A stretch of DNA of 64,000 bases. It comes from an uncultured Christensenellaceae bacterium. Lineage in GTDB: Bacteria; Bacillota; Clostridia; Christensenellales; Borkfalkiaceae. The position numbers and the translations under genes were made by a program. Below, one piece after another: positions 9,542-17,775 of this stretch (positions within the stretch are counted from its first letter, which is position 1; each line of letters opens with the position of its first letter). The DNA lies in assembly GCA_910587005.1 (NCBI GenBank), contig CAJULB010000003.1:186001-250000 (forward strand), written 5' to 3'. Below the pieces are notes generated by a model. It searched no databases, was not told the origin of the DNA, and worked only from the letters and a program-made list of their open reading frames with translations.

Positions 9542-10276
9542 TTAACAGCAGTCCCAGTCTACGAACGCACGGTCGAAATCAAGTTCTTCAAGCGCGTCAA
9601 AAGGTATTCCCGCTACGAGTATTCCGGCGTCGCCTATGCAAATTCTTCCGTCAAGTTCGCTGTTTATTTTAAACAGTACAATATTTTCCATATAATCAAA
9701 GTCGGCGGACTGGGTTGTGTCAGCGTGACCCGCGAAAGTGGCGGCTGGCACGCATTTGTTTATTTCATCCGCAATCATATCGTGATAAACGTCAACTTTT
9801 TTGTATATCGAAGAGAGCATCTGGTCGCCGATAGTCATAAACCTTACCGGTAATATGCTTACGGCTTTTTCCGCTTTAAGTTTAAAGGCAGAGGTCACCC
9901 ATTCGTTTTCGTCGGCAGAGCCGTCATCGGGCTGAAACTTGCCTATGCTGTCATAATATACGACTTTGTGCGGCGTGGGATATTCTTCTGAATTTTCCGC
10001 CATAAATACTTGCAGTATGCCCTTGGTCGGGAAATCAACGGGATAGCCTTCAAGCGGTTCCAACCCTTCGAGATTCAGCTGTATAAACAGAACCATAGGC
10101 TTGCCGTTTTCGTCCTTGGGTACGGACGCGCCCTTGGGCAGATAGGGGAATCCGCCCATCTTACTGTCAGTTTCGCTCGGTTTACCTTCAACGGGAGCAA
10201 GATTATAGCAAGGGAGTTCGGTTGCCTGTTTATAGCTCTCAATAATTTTAAGGTGTTTTTTGCTTAATTTTGTCAT
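9542..10276 (-). CDS. YwqG-like DUF1963 protein
   Basis: Cytoplasmic protein of the DUF1963/YwqG family, whose function is not established. It has the family text KMGGFPYLPKG near residues 39-49, LFIQLNLEGLEP, GILQVFM and a late GDAGILVAGIPFDALEELDFDRAFVDWDCC-type ending with the usual acidic/aromatic residues. 244 aa, complete. ATG at 10276 is preceded by GGAGAAAAACTTAA, a good ribosome site. It lies 21 bases downstream of the P-type ATPase on the same strand and is probably cotranscribed with it; no functional link is known. Confidence 0.8.
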   Translation of the reverse strand: MTKLSKKHLKIIESYKQATELPCYNLAPVEGKPSETDSKMGGFPYLPKGASVPKDENGKPMVLFIQLNLEGLEPLEGYPVDFPTKGILQVFMAENSEEYPTPHKVVYYDSIGKFQPDDGSADENEWVTSAFKLKAEKAVSILPVRFMTIGDQMLSSIYKKVDVYHDMIADEINKCVPAATFAGHADTTQSADFDYMENIVLFKINSELDGRICIGDAGILVAGIPFDALEELDFDRAFVDWDCC

Positions 10277-10297
10277 TTAAGTTTTTCTCCTTGTTTT

Positions 10298-13111
10298 TTA
10301 TTGCGTTTTTTTCTTTTTATTTGACGAGGGCATAATAACGTGCATCAGCTTAATAAGCCAGCCGGACAGCGGGAACGCGGCTTCAATTACCACCACAATG
10401 GTAAGTATTTGCCCGTAATCCCATTTCAGTTCGCTCCAACCGTCATACAGCATATCCTGGATAATTGCAACGGGCAATGTTGTTATATACAGCGCAAGCA
10501 CGCAAATTGCCAAAACCGACAGACACAGCACTATTCTGTAAGCGTTGAACGGCTGGCACAGTCTGAATACCATAACAAAGCCAGAGAAGGTCAAAGCAAT
10601 CATACACATAGCCATTCGGTGCTTGTCGTCAAATATCGTCGGACTTATTTCCGTAGTCAGATACATCGCCATAACGCAAATAATCATTAGCAGCGCGCCC
10701 GACACGGCTCCGCTCATAACGTGGGAAATAAACTTGCCCTGAACTCTGTCCTTGTTGGGCTGTAACGAAAGGAAGAATGACGGTATGCCTATAATCGCAG
10801 TTTCAAGCAAAAGCATATTCGCGGGCATAAACAGATACGGCCTTGCCATACAAATGCAAATCGTAGCCAAAATCGCCGTGAACAGCGTTTTCATTAAATA
10901 CAGCGAGGACGAGTTTTGTATGTTGTTTATAACCCGTCTGCCTTCGGATACTACTTTGGGCATCGAGCCGAAGTTGTTGTCCATAAGCACAAGGTGGCTT
11001 ACGTTTCTCGCCGCCTCGCTTCCCGAAGCAACCGAAATTGCGCAGTCCGCTTCTTTCAGCGCCAGAATATCGTTTACGCCGTCGCCGGTCATTGCAACGG
11101 TATTGCCCTCGGCTTTGATAGAGCGCACCAAAATCGCCTTTTGTTCGGGTGAAACCCTGCCGAAAACCGTGTATTTGTTGGCAACGTTTTCAACCTCGCG
11201 TTCGTTAAGACCGTCTAAGGAAATAAACTTTTCCGCGTGCGCAATTCCCGCGCGCTTTGCAACCTCCGCAACAGTAACGGGGTTGTCGCCTGAAATAACC
11301 TTTACGTTTACGTCGTTATCTTTAAACCATTTTATTGTTTCAACAGCGTCCTCTCGCACGTTGTCTGCAATGGAAATTATCGCCACGGGCTTCATTACCG
11401 CGGGCAGTTTTTCCCCCGAAATAGCCGTAGTGGAGTGGGCAAGCACTATTACGCGCAACCCCATCTGCGCATACTGTTTTACAATTCTTTCAACCTTGGC
11501 GGGGCAGGGCTTCAAAACGAATTCGGGCGCGCCCATAGCGAAAGTGCCTATTTCTTCAAAGGTTACCGCGGAAAACTTTCTCTTTGACGAGAACGGAATT
11601 TTTGCGATAGCAGAGTACTTTTCACTGAACCCGAAGTGGTTGTAAAGCGCAATCGAGGTTTGGTTGTTTCCGTCCAGCTCGCGCAGCATACTGCCCATAA
11701 TATCGTTTATTGAATGGTCGCCGACGGTGTTTAAAATAACAGTATCGTTGACCTTCATTCTTCCGTCTGTTATCGTACCCGTCTTATCAAGGCACAAAAC
11801 GTTTACGCGCGCAAGCATTTCAAGCGAATACATATCCTGCACAAGCGTGTTCGATTTTGCAAGCCTGATAATGCCGACAGCCAGCGCAAGCGAGGTTAAA
11901 AGCAACATTCCCGAAGGAATCATACCTATAATAACGGTACAGGTGCGCTGAATGGCGTAGTTAATGTTTGCCGAAAAAATTCCCGCAAAAACCGAAGCGT
12001 CCGTAAAGGTCGGGTCGGTGGGTGGCAAGCCCTTAACGCTTGCGTAGGTGCGCAAAAACGTTCCTATCGCAATGGGAATAATAAGTATCGAAATACACTT
12101 AATTATCAGCTTTGTCGAGTTCATCAACTCGGAGTTGGGGCGTTTATATTTTTTAGCCTTGGAAGAAAGCTTTTCAAGATAAGTTTCCTTGCCTACCTTT
12201 TCAACGCGGAACTTGCCGTTTCCCGAAGAAATAAAGCTTCCCGCATACAAAATATCGCCTATCTGTTTTTTAATTGCAATGGATTCGCCCGTTAAAAGGC
12301 TTTCGTTAACCTCAACGGTGCCCTCGGCAAGAATACAGTCCGCGGGAACCTGATTTCCCATATCAAGTATAATAACGTCGTCTACAACAATTTCCTTAGT
12401 CGGAATTTCAATAGTTTCCCCGTCGCGTATCACCTTGACGGTATTAGACGACAGTATCGAAAGTTTGTCTATTGCAAGCTTAGAGCGTATTTCCTGAACA
12501 ATGCCTATTACAATGTTTGCGGTAGTTATAACTATAACAAGATAGTTTGAAAACTTCTGCGTATTTGCAAGCAGCAGCGCTATAAACGCCAGAAGGCACA
12601 GCAAGTTAAAGAACGTGCAGATATTCCCGATAAAAATGCTCGCGTATGAGCGGGAGTACTTTTTGTTGGTATCGTTGAACAAAAACTGCTTAAAGCGCGT
12701 TTCAACCTGCTCGTTCGTCAAGCCTTTGTTTAGCTTGGGCGAAAAACGTTCAACCTTGGTGTTTACCGTCTTTTTGGGGTGCCGTTTAAAGTATTTTATT
12801 ATTTTATCCTTGTCGAACGTTTCCGTTTTAGCGGTGTCTTCCGATGCGGAAACGGCGGGCTTCGGCTCGTCGCCGGGGAACAGCGCAATCTGCACAGGTT
12901 CGGCGCTTACCGTTGCCGTTTCTTCAACCGCCTCGACAGCGGGCGCGATTTCTTCGGGTTCGGCGGCGGGAGCCGTACGCTTTGCGGTTTTATCCGTTTT
13001 CGGCGCAGGCTTAGCCGTTTTTGCGCTCTTTTCGGTTTGCTCCGTCTGTGCGTTTTCCGTATTTTCGTCCTGAGGATTGTTTTCGTTTCGTTTAAAAATA
13101 ATTTTGCTCAT
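10298..13111 (-). CDS. CtpE-like cation P-type ATPase
   Basis: Polytopic ion pump. Motifs in order: actuator LLTGES (about 270), GMIPSGMLLLTS helix, phosphorylation site CLDKTGTITDG (Asp near 441), GDGVNDILALKEAD hinge (about 675), then six C-terminal membrane helices. The MIPSG helix and the DKTGT context match the CtpE branch, reported to move calcium in mycobacteria; the ion here is inferred only from that resemblance. The first 110 residues before the actuator are a low-complexity Glu/Ala/Lys/Thr/Pro extension. I start at ATG 13111, which has AGGTTG eight bases upstream; an in-frame TTG at 13129 would add six residues. Confidence 0.87.
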   Translation of the reverse strand: MSKIIFKRNENNPQDENTENAQTEQTEKSAKTAKPAPKTDKTAKRTAPAAEPEEIAPAVEAVEETATVSAEPVQIALFPGDEPKPAVSASEDTAKTETFDKDKIIKYFKRHPKKTVNTKVERFSPKLNKGLTNEQVETRFKQFLFNDTNKKYSRSYASIFIGNICTFFNLLCLLAFIALLLANTQKFSNYLVIVITTANIVIGIVQEIRSKLAIDKLSILSSNTVKVIRDGETIEIPTKEIVVDDVIILDMGNQVPADCILAEGTVEVNESLLTGESIAIKKQIGDILYAGSFISSGNGKFRVEKVGKETYLEKLSSKAKKYKRPNSELMNSTKLIIKCISILIIPIAIGTFLRTYASVKGLPPTDPTFTDASVFAGIFSANINYAIQRTCTVIIGMIPSGMLLLTSLALAVGIIRLAKSNTLVQDMYSLEMLARVNVLCLDKTGTITDGRMKVNDTVILNTVGDHSINDIMGSMLRELDGNNQTSIALYNHFGFSEKYSAIAKIPFSSKRKFSAVTFEEIGTFAMGAPEFVLKPCPAKVERIVKQYAQMGLRVIVLAHSTTAISGEKLPAVMKPVAIISIADNVREDAVETIKWFKDNDVNVKVISGDNPVTVAEVAKRAGIAHAEKFISLDGLNEREVENVANKYTVFGRVSPEQKAILVRSIKAEGNTVAMTGDGVNDILALKEADCAISVASGSEAARNVSHLVLMDNNFGSMPKVVSEGRRVINNIQNSSSLYLMKTLFTAILATICICMARPYLFMPANMLLLETAIIGIPSFFLSLQPNKDRVQGKFISHVMSGAVSGALLMIICVMAMYLTTEISPTIFDDKHRMAMCMIALTFSGFVMVFRLCQPFNAYRIVLCLSVLAICVLALYITTLPVAIIQDMLYDGWSELKWDYGQILTIVVVIEAAFPLSGWLIKLMHVIMPSSNKKKKTQ

Positions 13112-13146
13112 AATCAACCTGTTTCGCAAAAATCTATATCTACTTT

Positions 13147-13175
13147 ATTATATCATTAAAGTGCATTAATTTCAA
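13147..13175 (-). promoter_or_regulatory. Promoter of the P-type ATPase operon
   Basis: Reading the minus strand: TTGAAA (13175-13170), 17-bp spacer, TATAAT (13152-13147). Start of transcription near 13140, about 30 bases before the ATG at 13111. Confidence 0.7.
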
Positions 13176-13195
13176 TATATTTTCGGGTAAATTAA

Positions 13196-13224
13196 TTGCA
13201 TTTGACGGTTGTTTGCTATATAAT
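13196..13224 (+). promoter_or_regulatory. Promoter of serS
   Basis: TTGCAT (13196-13201), 17-bp spacer, TATAAT (13219-13224). The leader to serS would be about 60 nt, too short for a T-box. Confidence 0.65.
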
Positions 13225-13289
13225 TTTATTGAAAATGCACAATAATTTTGTATTGCAGTAAATTATTCCCATTTAAGGACGGTTTTTAA

Positions 13290-14582
13290 ATGATAGACAT
13301 AAATTTAATCCGCGAAAATCCCGAACTTGTCAAAGCCAACATAAAAAAGAAGTTTCAGGACCATAAGCTTGTTCTCGTAGACGAGGTAATTGCGCTCGAT
13401 AAGCAAAAACGCGCGTTACAACAGGAGGGCGATAATCTCCGTGCGCAGAGAAATTCCCTTGCAAAGCAGATAGGCGCGTTTATGCGCGAGGGCAAAAAGG
13501 ACGAAGCGGAAAAAATAAAAGAGCTTTCCAAAGCAAATAACGACCGCGTCGCTCAGATAGAGGCGGAAACGGCAGTTATCGAAGAAAAACTCAAAAAAGC
13601 TATGATGTCTATTCCCAATATCATTGCGGACTATGTGCCTTTGGGCAAGGACGATAGCTTTAACGTGCAGGGCAAAGTATTTTTGACCCCCGCAGAAAAG
13701 CCGTTTGAAGTGCCTTACCACCTCGACATTTTGGAAAGCCTTAGCGGTATCGATTTGGACAGCGCCCGCCGTACAAGCGGAAACGGCTTCTATTATTTAA
13801 CGGGCGATATTGCCCGCCTTCATTCCGCGGTATTATCATATGCGCGCGATTTTATGATTGACAAGGGCTTTACCTACTGCATACCGCCCTATATGATAAG
13901 AAGCGACGTCGTTTCCGGCGTTATGAGCTTTGAGGAAATGGAAGGTATGATGTACAAGATAGAGGGCGAGGACCTGTATTTAATCGGCACATCCGAGCAC
14001 TCTATGATAGGCAGATTTATGGGGCAGACGCTCGCAGAGGATAAGCTTCCCCAAACGCTTACGTCCTATTCGCCCTGTTTCAGAAAGGAAAAGGGTGCGC
14101 ATGGGCTTGAAGAGCGCGGAATTTACCGCATACACCAGTTCGAAAAGCAGGAAATGATTGTTATCTGTAAGCCCGAAGAAAGTGATATGTGGTATGAAAA
14201 GCTTTGGAATTACACCGTAGAGCTGTTTGTTTCAATGGAAATTCCCGTGCGCCAGCTTATCTGCTGTTCGGGCGATTTGGCCGATATGAAGTACAAGAGC
14301 TGCGACGTGGAAGCGTGGAGCCCCCGCCAGAAGAAATATTTCGAAGTGGGAAGCTGTTCCAACCTCACGGATGCGCAGGCGCGCAGACTCGGCATAAGAT
14401 ACAAAAATTCAAAGACGGGCAGAAACGAGTTCGCCCATACGCTTAACAACACCGTTGTTGCGCCGCCCAGAATGCTGATTGCCTTCCTTGAAAACCATTT
14501 GCAGTCCGACGGAAGCGTGTATATTCCGCCCGTGCTCCGTCCGTATATGGGCGGTAAGGAAAAGCTTGTTCCCAAAAAGTAA
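13290..14582 (+). CDS. serS: Seryl-tRNA synthetase
   Basis: Class II aminoacyl-tRNA synthetase charging tRNA-Ser. The N-terminus (about 28-105) is the two-helix coiled-coil arm that grips the long variable arm of tRNA-Ser. The catalytic domain shows GTSEHSMIG, motif 2 CFRKEKGAHGLEERGIYRIHQF (split here: FRKEKG then RIHQFEKQE) and motif 3 near the end in NNTVVAPPRMLIAFLEN. 430 aa is normal length. Motif 2 reads KGAHG where many SerRS have AGAAG-like text; this is a variant, not a defect. The ATG has AAGGA upstream; the gene stands alone between its promoter and a bidirectional terminator. Confidence 0.96.
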   Translation: MIDINLIRENPELVKANIKKKFQDHKLVLVDEVIALDKQKRALQQEGDNLRAQRNSLAKQIGAFMREGKKDEAEKIKELSKANNDRVAQIEAETAVIEEKLKKAMMSIPNIIADYVPLGKDDSFNVQGKVFLTPAEKPFEVPYHLDILESLSGIDLDSARRTSGNGFYYLTGDIARLHSAVLSYARDFMIDKGFTYCIPPYMIRSDVVSGVMSFEEMEGMMYKIEGEDLYLIGTSEHSMIGRFMGQTLAEDKLPQTLTSYSPCFRKEKGAHGLEERGIYRIHQFEKQEMIVICKPEESDMWYEKLWNYTVELFVSMEIPVRQLICCSGDLADMKYKSCDVEAWSPRQKKYFEVGSCSNLTDAQARRLGIRYKNSKTGRNEFAHTLNNTVVAPPRMLIAFLENHLQSDGSVYIPPVLRPYMGGKEKLVPKK

Positions 14583-14599
14583 AATACGTTTAAATTTTA

Positions 14600-14636
14600 A
14601 AGGCGGTCGGCTTTTTTAAAAAAAGCCGACCGCCTT
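14600..14636. terminator. Bidirectional terminator after serS
   Basis: Hairpin AAGGCGGTCGGC.../...GCCGACCGCCTT with a T6/A7 centre, so the stem can extend to about 17 bp. It separates convergent serS and the minus-strand gene ending at 14641. Confidence 0.85.
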
Positions 14637-14640
14637 ATTA

Positions 14641-15378
14641 TTATTTTTTCAGAAATTTTTCAAGCTTTTTAGCCGTTAAAAAGGATATTTCAAAGTTCTT
14701 TTTTCTCAGTTTTCCCAAATTAGCGGGCGTAAACCGCTTGTCCATTGCAAGGTAAAGTACAACGTTTTCTTTCAGCGCAATATCGAAGTCCGTTAAAACA
14801 CCGGCGGGAATTTGCTTGTTGCGCACCGCAAGCATTGCCGAAGCGTAGAAGTATGTAAGGCGGTTGCATATTGTATCAACTGCAAAGGTGTATACGTCCT
14901 TCGCAAGCTTTGATTTGCATTTTTTAAATTCTTTCAATGCCGCTGAAAGCTCGCTTTGCACTTTTTCGGAATATACCGCGCGGTCGTTATCGGCGGACGC
15001 TTTCTTTTCAGCCGCAAACGGCCGTATATTGCTTTTTTCAATGCTTTTTGCTGAAAGTAAAACAGAAATTTCCGCCGTAGACTTATCCCCGTCGGGTAAA
15101 AATCCCTTAAACAGCGCCGTTTTTAAAGCGGTTGCTCCGTCAAAAACTATTATATCCGCGTTAGAGGCGGAAAGCTTATTAATCAACCCGACGCAATCTT
15201 CAAATTCAAAGGCTTGTCCGCACAAAATAACGTATTTGCCCTTTGCCTGCTTAATTGCGTTCTGAACTATTTCCGCAAATCCGCGGTTTTCTTCTGTATA
15301 CAGAATTTCCGCTTCGTCCGGTTCGGGCGGTACTTCGGAAACGCTTCTGCAAACGATAATCGAAACTGCTTTTTTCAT
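14641..15378 (-). CDS. Degenerate GT2-like protein
   Basis: A 245-aa cytoplasmic protein. Residues 1-85 follow the start of a family-2 glycosyltransferase GT-A fold: MKKAVSIIV strand, EENRGFAEIVQNAIKQAKGKYVILCGQ (nucleotide-binding turn and helix), then NADIIVFDG. The DxD metal motif expected after the GKYVIL strand is replaced by CGQAFEFED, and no catalytic region follows. Residues 120-200 are Lys-rich helices. It may be a non-catalytic relative or use another chemistry. It stands alone between its terminator and the divergent exonuclease gene. Family assignment is from pattern only. Confidence 0.5.
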   Translation of the reverse strand: MKKAVSIIVCRSVSEVPPEPDEAEILYTEENRGFAEIVQNAIKQAKGKYVILCGQAFEFEDCVGLINKLSASNADIIVFDGATALKTALFKGFLPDGDKSTAEISVLLSAKSIEKSNIRPFAAEKKASADNDRAVYSEKVQSELSAALKEFKKCKSKLAKDVYTFAVDTICNRLTYFYASAMLAVRNKQIPAGVLTDFDIALKENVVLYLAMDKRFTPANLGKLRKKNFEISFLTAKKLEKFLKK

Positions 15379-15435
15379 ATCAAAAAGATTATATTATAAA
15401 ATATTATAAAAGTCAATGGCAAATAAATCTATTAC

Positions 15436-15464
15436 TTGCGCTTGCGCCCGCGGTATGCTATACT
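15436..15464 (+). promoter_or_regulatory. Promoter of the exonuclease-methyltransferase pair
   Basis: TTGCGC (15436-15441), 17-bp spacer, TATACT (15459-15464); predicted start near 15471, about 22 bases before the ATG at 15494. Confidence 0.6.
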
Positions 15465-15493
15465 TATAGGCGAGTTTATACACGGAAAAGAAA

Positions 15494-16447
15494 ATGAGAT
15501 TAGTATTTTTTGATATAGAGTGCGCCGGCGTGCACAAAACTTACGCAAAAATCTGCGCGTTCGGATATGTAGTATGCGACGAACAGTTCAATATAATCGA
15601 AAAGGAAGATATTTTAATCAACCCGCGCGGTCGGTTCGAGCTTACCGACAGAAAGGGGGAAAAGGGAATCACTCTGCCGTACGAGTACAGCGAGTTCAAA
15701 AAACATCCGTCTTTTCCCGCGGTTTACGGGCGAATAAAAGAATTGCTTGAAGACAAAAATGCATATGTATTCGGGCATGCGGTTTTAAACGACGTAAAAT
15801 ATCTCAATCTTGAAACCCGCCGCTTCAAACTGCCGTCCTTTAAGTTCCGTTTTAACGACAGCCAGCTGATTTTTATGACATATAAAAACGATTTTTCCCG
15901 TCAGTTCGGGCTGGAATCCATAGCGGAAAATTTAGGGGTGGAATTCACTCCGCACCGCGCCGCCGACGACGCTTACGCGACTATGCGCATAGTTGAAGCA
16001 CTTTGCAAGGTAAACAACTGCACCTTTGAGGAGCTTTTAAAGTTGTACAAAATCACCTCGGGCAAGATTGAAAATTACAATATTATCCGTCCGCAGGCGG
16101 AAGCTTTCAGGCAGTACAGTAAGCAGAAAAATATCGAAAAGGAACGCCGTTCCCGCGCACGCGTTAAATTCAATAATTATTATCTAAAAAAACGTTTTGT
16201 TAAGGGCGGAAAGCTCGGTGGGGCGGTATTCACGTTTACCCGCGCAATCGAGGACGATATCAGCGTTTCGCTTGCGCTTGTGGATAAGATTTACGCGAAC
16301 GGCGGAAAGTACACGCAACAGGTTGAAGCCTGCGCTTACTTCGTGCAGACGGAGGGCGACGTTTCCGGGCGCGCGAAAACGGCGAACTCGTCCGAAAATA
16401 TTAAAGTGCTTGAAATTGCTGATTTGGAGAGGCTTTTGAATGACTGA
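15494..16447 (+). CDS. DEDDh 3'-5' exonuclease (DnaQ-like)
   Basis: Probable 3'-5' nucleic-acid exonuclease of the DnaQ/RNase T superfamily. Catalytic residues are visible: FFDIEC (Asp7, Glu9), HAVLNDVKYL (Asp near 100) and HRAADDAYAT (His near 154, Asp near 159), the DEDDh set. The exonuclease domain ends near residue 175; the following 140 residues, basic then mixed alpha/beta, are not recognised and may bind nucleic acid. 317 aa. Its TGA overlaps the ATG of the rRNA methyltransferase by eight bases, so the two are coupled. Substrate (DNA or RNA) is undetermined. Confidence 0.8.
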   Translation: MRLVFFDIECAGVHKTYAKICAFGYVVCDEQFNIIEKEDILINPRGRFELTDRKGEKGITLPYEYSEFKKHPSFPAVYGRIKELLEDKNAYVFGHAVLNDVKYLNLETRRFKLPSFKFRFNDSQLIFMTYKNDFSRQFGLESIAENLGVEFTPHRAADDAYATMRIVEALCKVNNCTFEELLKLYKITSGKIENYNIIRPQAEAFRQYSKQKNIEKERRSRARVKFNNYYLKKRFVKGGKLGGAVFTFTRAIEDDISVSLALVDKIYANGGKYTQQVEACAYFVQTEGDVSGRAKTANSSENIKVLEIADLERLLND

Positions 16448-17705
16448 GTTGCCCGCAGAGTTTATTGAAAGAATGAAAAAAATTCTCGGCGTGGAATTTG
16501 AAAGCTTTTTGCAGAGCTATACCCGCCCGCCAGAAAAGGGAATTCGTGTAAACCTGCTTAAAATTTCAACGGAAAATTTCGAAAAAATTTCTCCGATAGC
16601 GCTTGACGGAAAGGTTTTGTGGGACGACAGCGGTTATTACGCAAAGGGCGAAAGCCTCGGCAAAACAATCGCGCACGCGGCGGGGCTGTATTACGTTCAG
16701 GAGCCTTCCGCAATGTGCGCCGCGCCCGAGCTCGAAGCAAAAAGCGGCGAACGCGTGCTTGATTTGTGTTCCGCCCCCGGCGGAAAGGGAACCCGTCTTG
16801 CCGCATATATGCATGGCGGCGGAGTGCTTGTTTTAAATGAAATAGACGCTAAACGCTGTGAAATTCTGCGCTCGAACGTTGAACGCACGGGCGTTAAAAA
16901 CGCTGTTACCTTAAACCGCAGTCCGCAGAATTTAGCGGAAATTTTTTATAATTATTTTGATAAAATTTTAGTGGACGCGCCTTGTTCGGGCGAGGGAATG
17001 TTCAAAAAAGAACAAAACGCAATACCCGAATGGAGTATGGCAAACGTTGCGCGTTGTGCCGCGCGGCAGACGGAAATTCTGAATTGCGCCGATAAAATGC
17101 TTGCGGGCGGCGGACGGCTTGTCTACTCAACGTGTACTTTTGCGCCCGAGGAGGACGAGGAGCAGATAGAAAGCTTTTTGCAAGCCCACGCGGAATACAA
17201 GCTTTTAAAAATGCAAAAGCTTTATCCGCACAAAGTCCGCGGTGAAGGGCATTTTTGCGCAGTGCTTGAAAAAACGGTCGGCGAACGCAGAGAGGTTTGC
17301 AACCTAAAATTCAAAGCCGATAAAACGGCCGAAAAATTGTACAGAGAGTTTGAAAAAGAATACTTGAACACAAGCTTCGGCAATCTGCACTTATTCGGCG
17401 ATAAATTATATTCGCTGTTGACGGACTTGCCCGAAATTATGCGGTCGGGCGTATTCCTCGGTGAAATAAAAAACGGCAGATTTCAGCCATCGCACACGCT
17501 TGCAATGTGTTTAAAAAAGGACGAAGCAAAGTGCATAGAAATTGATGAGAACACCGCTTTGAAATACCTTCGCGGTCTGACGTTTGATTGCAACGCGGAC
17601 GAAAAGGGCTGGCGGCTTGTAACTTATCTCGGCTATCCGCTGGGCTGGTGCAAGGCGGTTGGAGGAGTGGCAAAGAACCATTTGCCGAAAGGTCTTAGAA
17701 TTTAA
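16440..17705 (+). CDS. RsmF-like 16S rRNA m5C methyltransferase
   Basis: SAM-dependent cytosine-C5 RNA methyltransferase of the NOL1/NOP2/Sun (RsmB/RsmF) family. The SAM site VLDLCSAPGGKGT lies near residues 105-117. Both family cysteines are present: VDAPCSGEGMF (about 182) and VYSTCTFAPEEDEEQI (about 232). The C-terminus has the extra PUA-like region of RsmF/YebU proteins, ending in GWCKAVGGVAKNHLPKGLR-type text, which favours RsmF over RsmB. 421 aa. It overlaps the upstream exonuclease by eight bases and is closed by the terminator at 17722-17756. Confidence 0.88.
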   Translation: MTELPAEFIERMKKILGVEFESFLQSYTRPPEKGIRVNLLKISTENFEKISPIALDGKVLWDDSGYYAKGESLGKTIAHAAGLYYVQEPSAMCAAPELEAKSGERVLDLCSAPGGKGTRLAAYMHGGGVLVLNEIDAKRCEILRSNVERTGVKNAVTLNRSPQNLAEIFYNYFDKILVDAPCSGEGMFKKEQNAIPEWSMANVARCAARQTEILNCADKMLAGGGRLVYSTCTFAPEEDEEQIESFLQAHAEYKLLKMQKLYPHKVRGEGHFCAVLEKTVGERREVCNLKFKADKTAEKLYREFEKEYLNTSFGNLHLFGDKLYSLLTDLPEIMRSGVFLGEIKNGRFQPSHTLAMCLKKDEAKCIEIDENTALKYLRGLTFDCNADEKGWRLVTYLGYPLGWCKAVGGVAKNHLPKGLRI

Positions 17706-17721
17706 TAAACTTTAAAAGTAA

Positions 17722-17756
17722 AAGCCCGCCCGAACATTAACTGTTCGGGCGGGCTT
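17722..17756. terminator. Bidirectional terminator, 15-bp stem
   Basis: AAGCCCGCCCGAACA (17722-17736) pairs perfectly with 17742-17756. It separates the convergent methyltransferase and the giant surface protein gene. Confidence 0.88.
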
Positions 17757-17775
17757 ATTTAAATCTTTACAATAA

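Noticed and set aside
10752..11645. 297-codon plus-strand frame
   Set aside because: Antisense to the catalytic core of the P-type ATPase, which has all family motifs.
13225..13289. T-box leader before serS
   Set aside because: Leader is about 60 nt with no terminator or T-box sequence.
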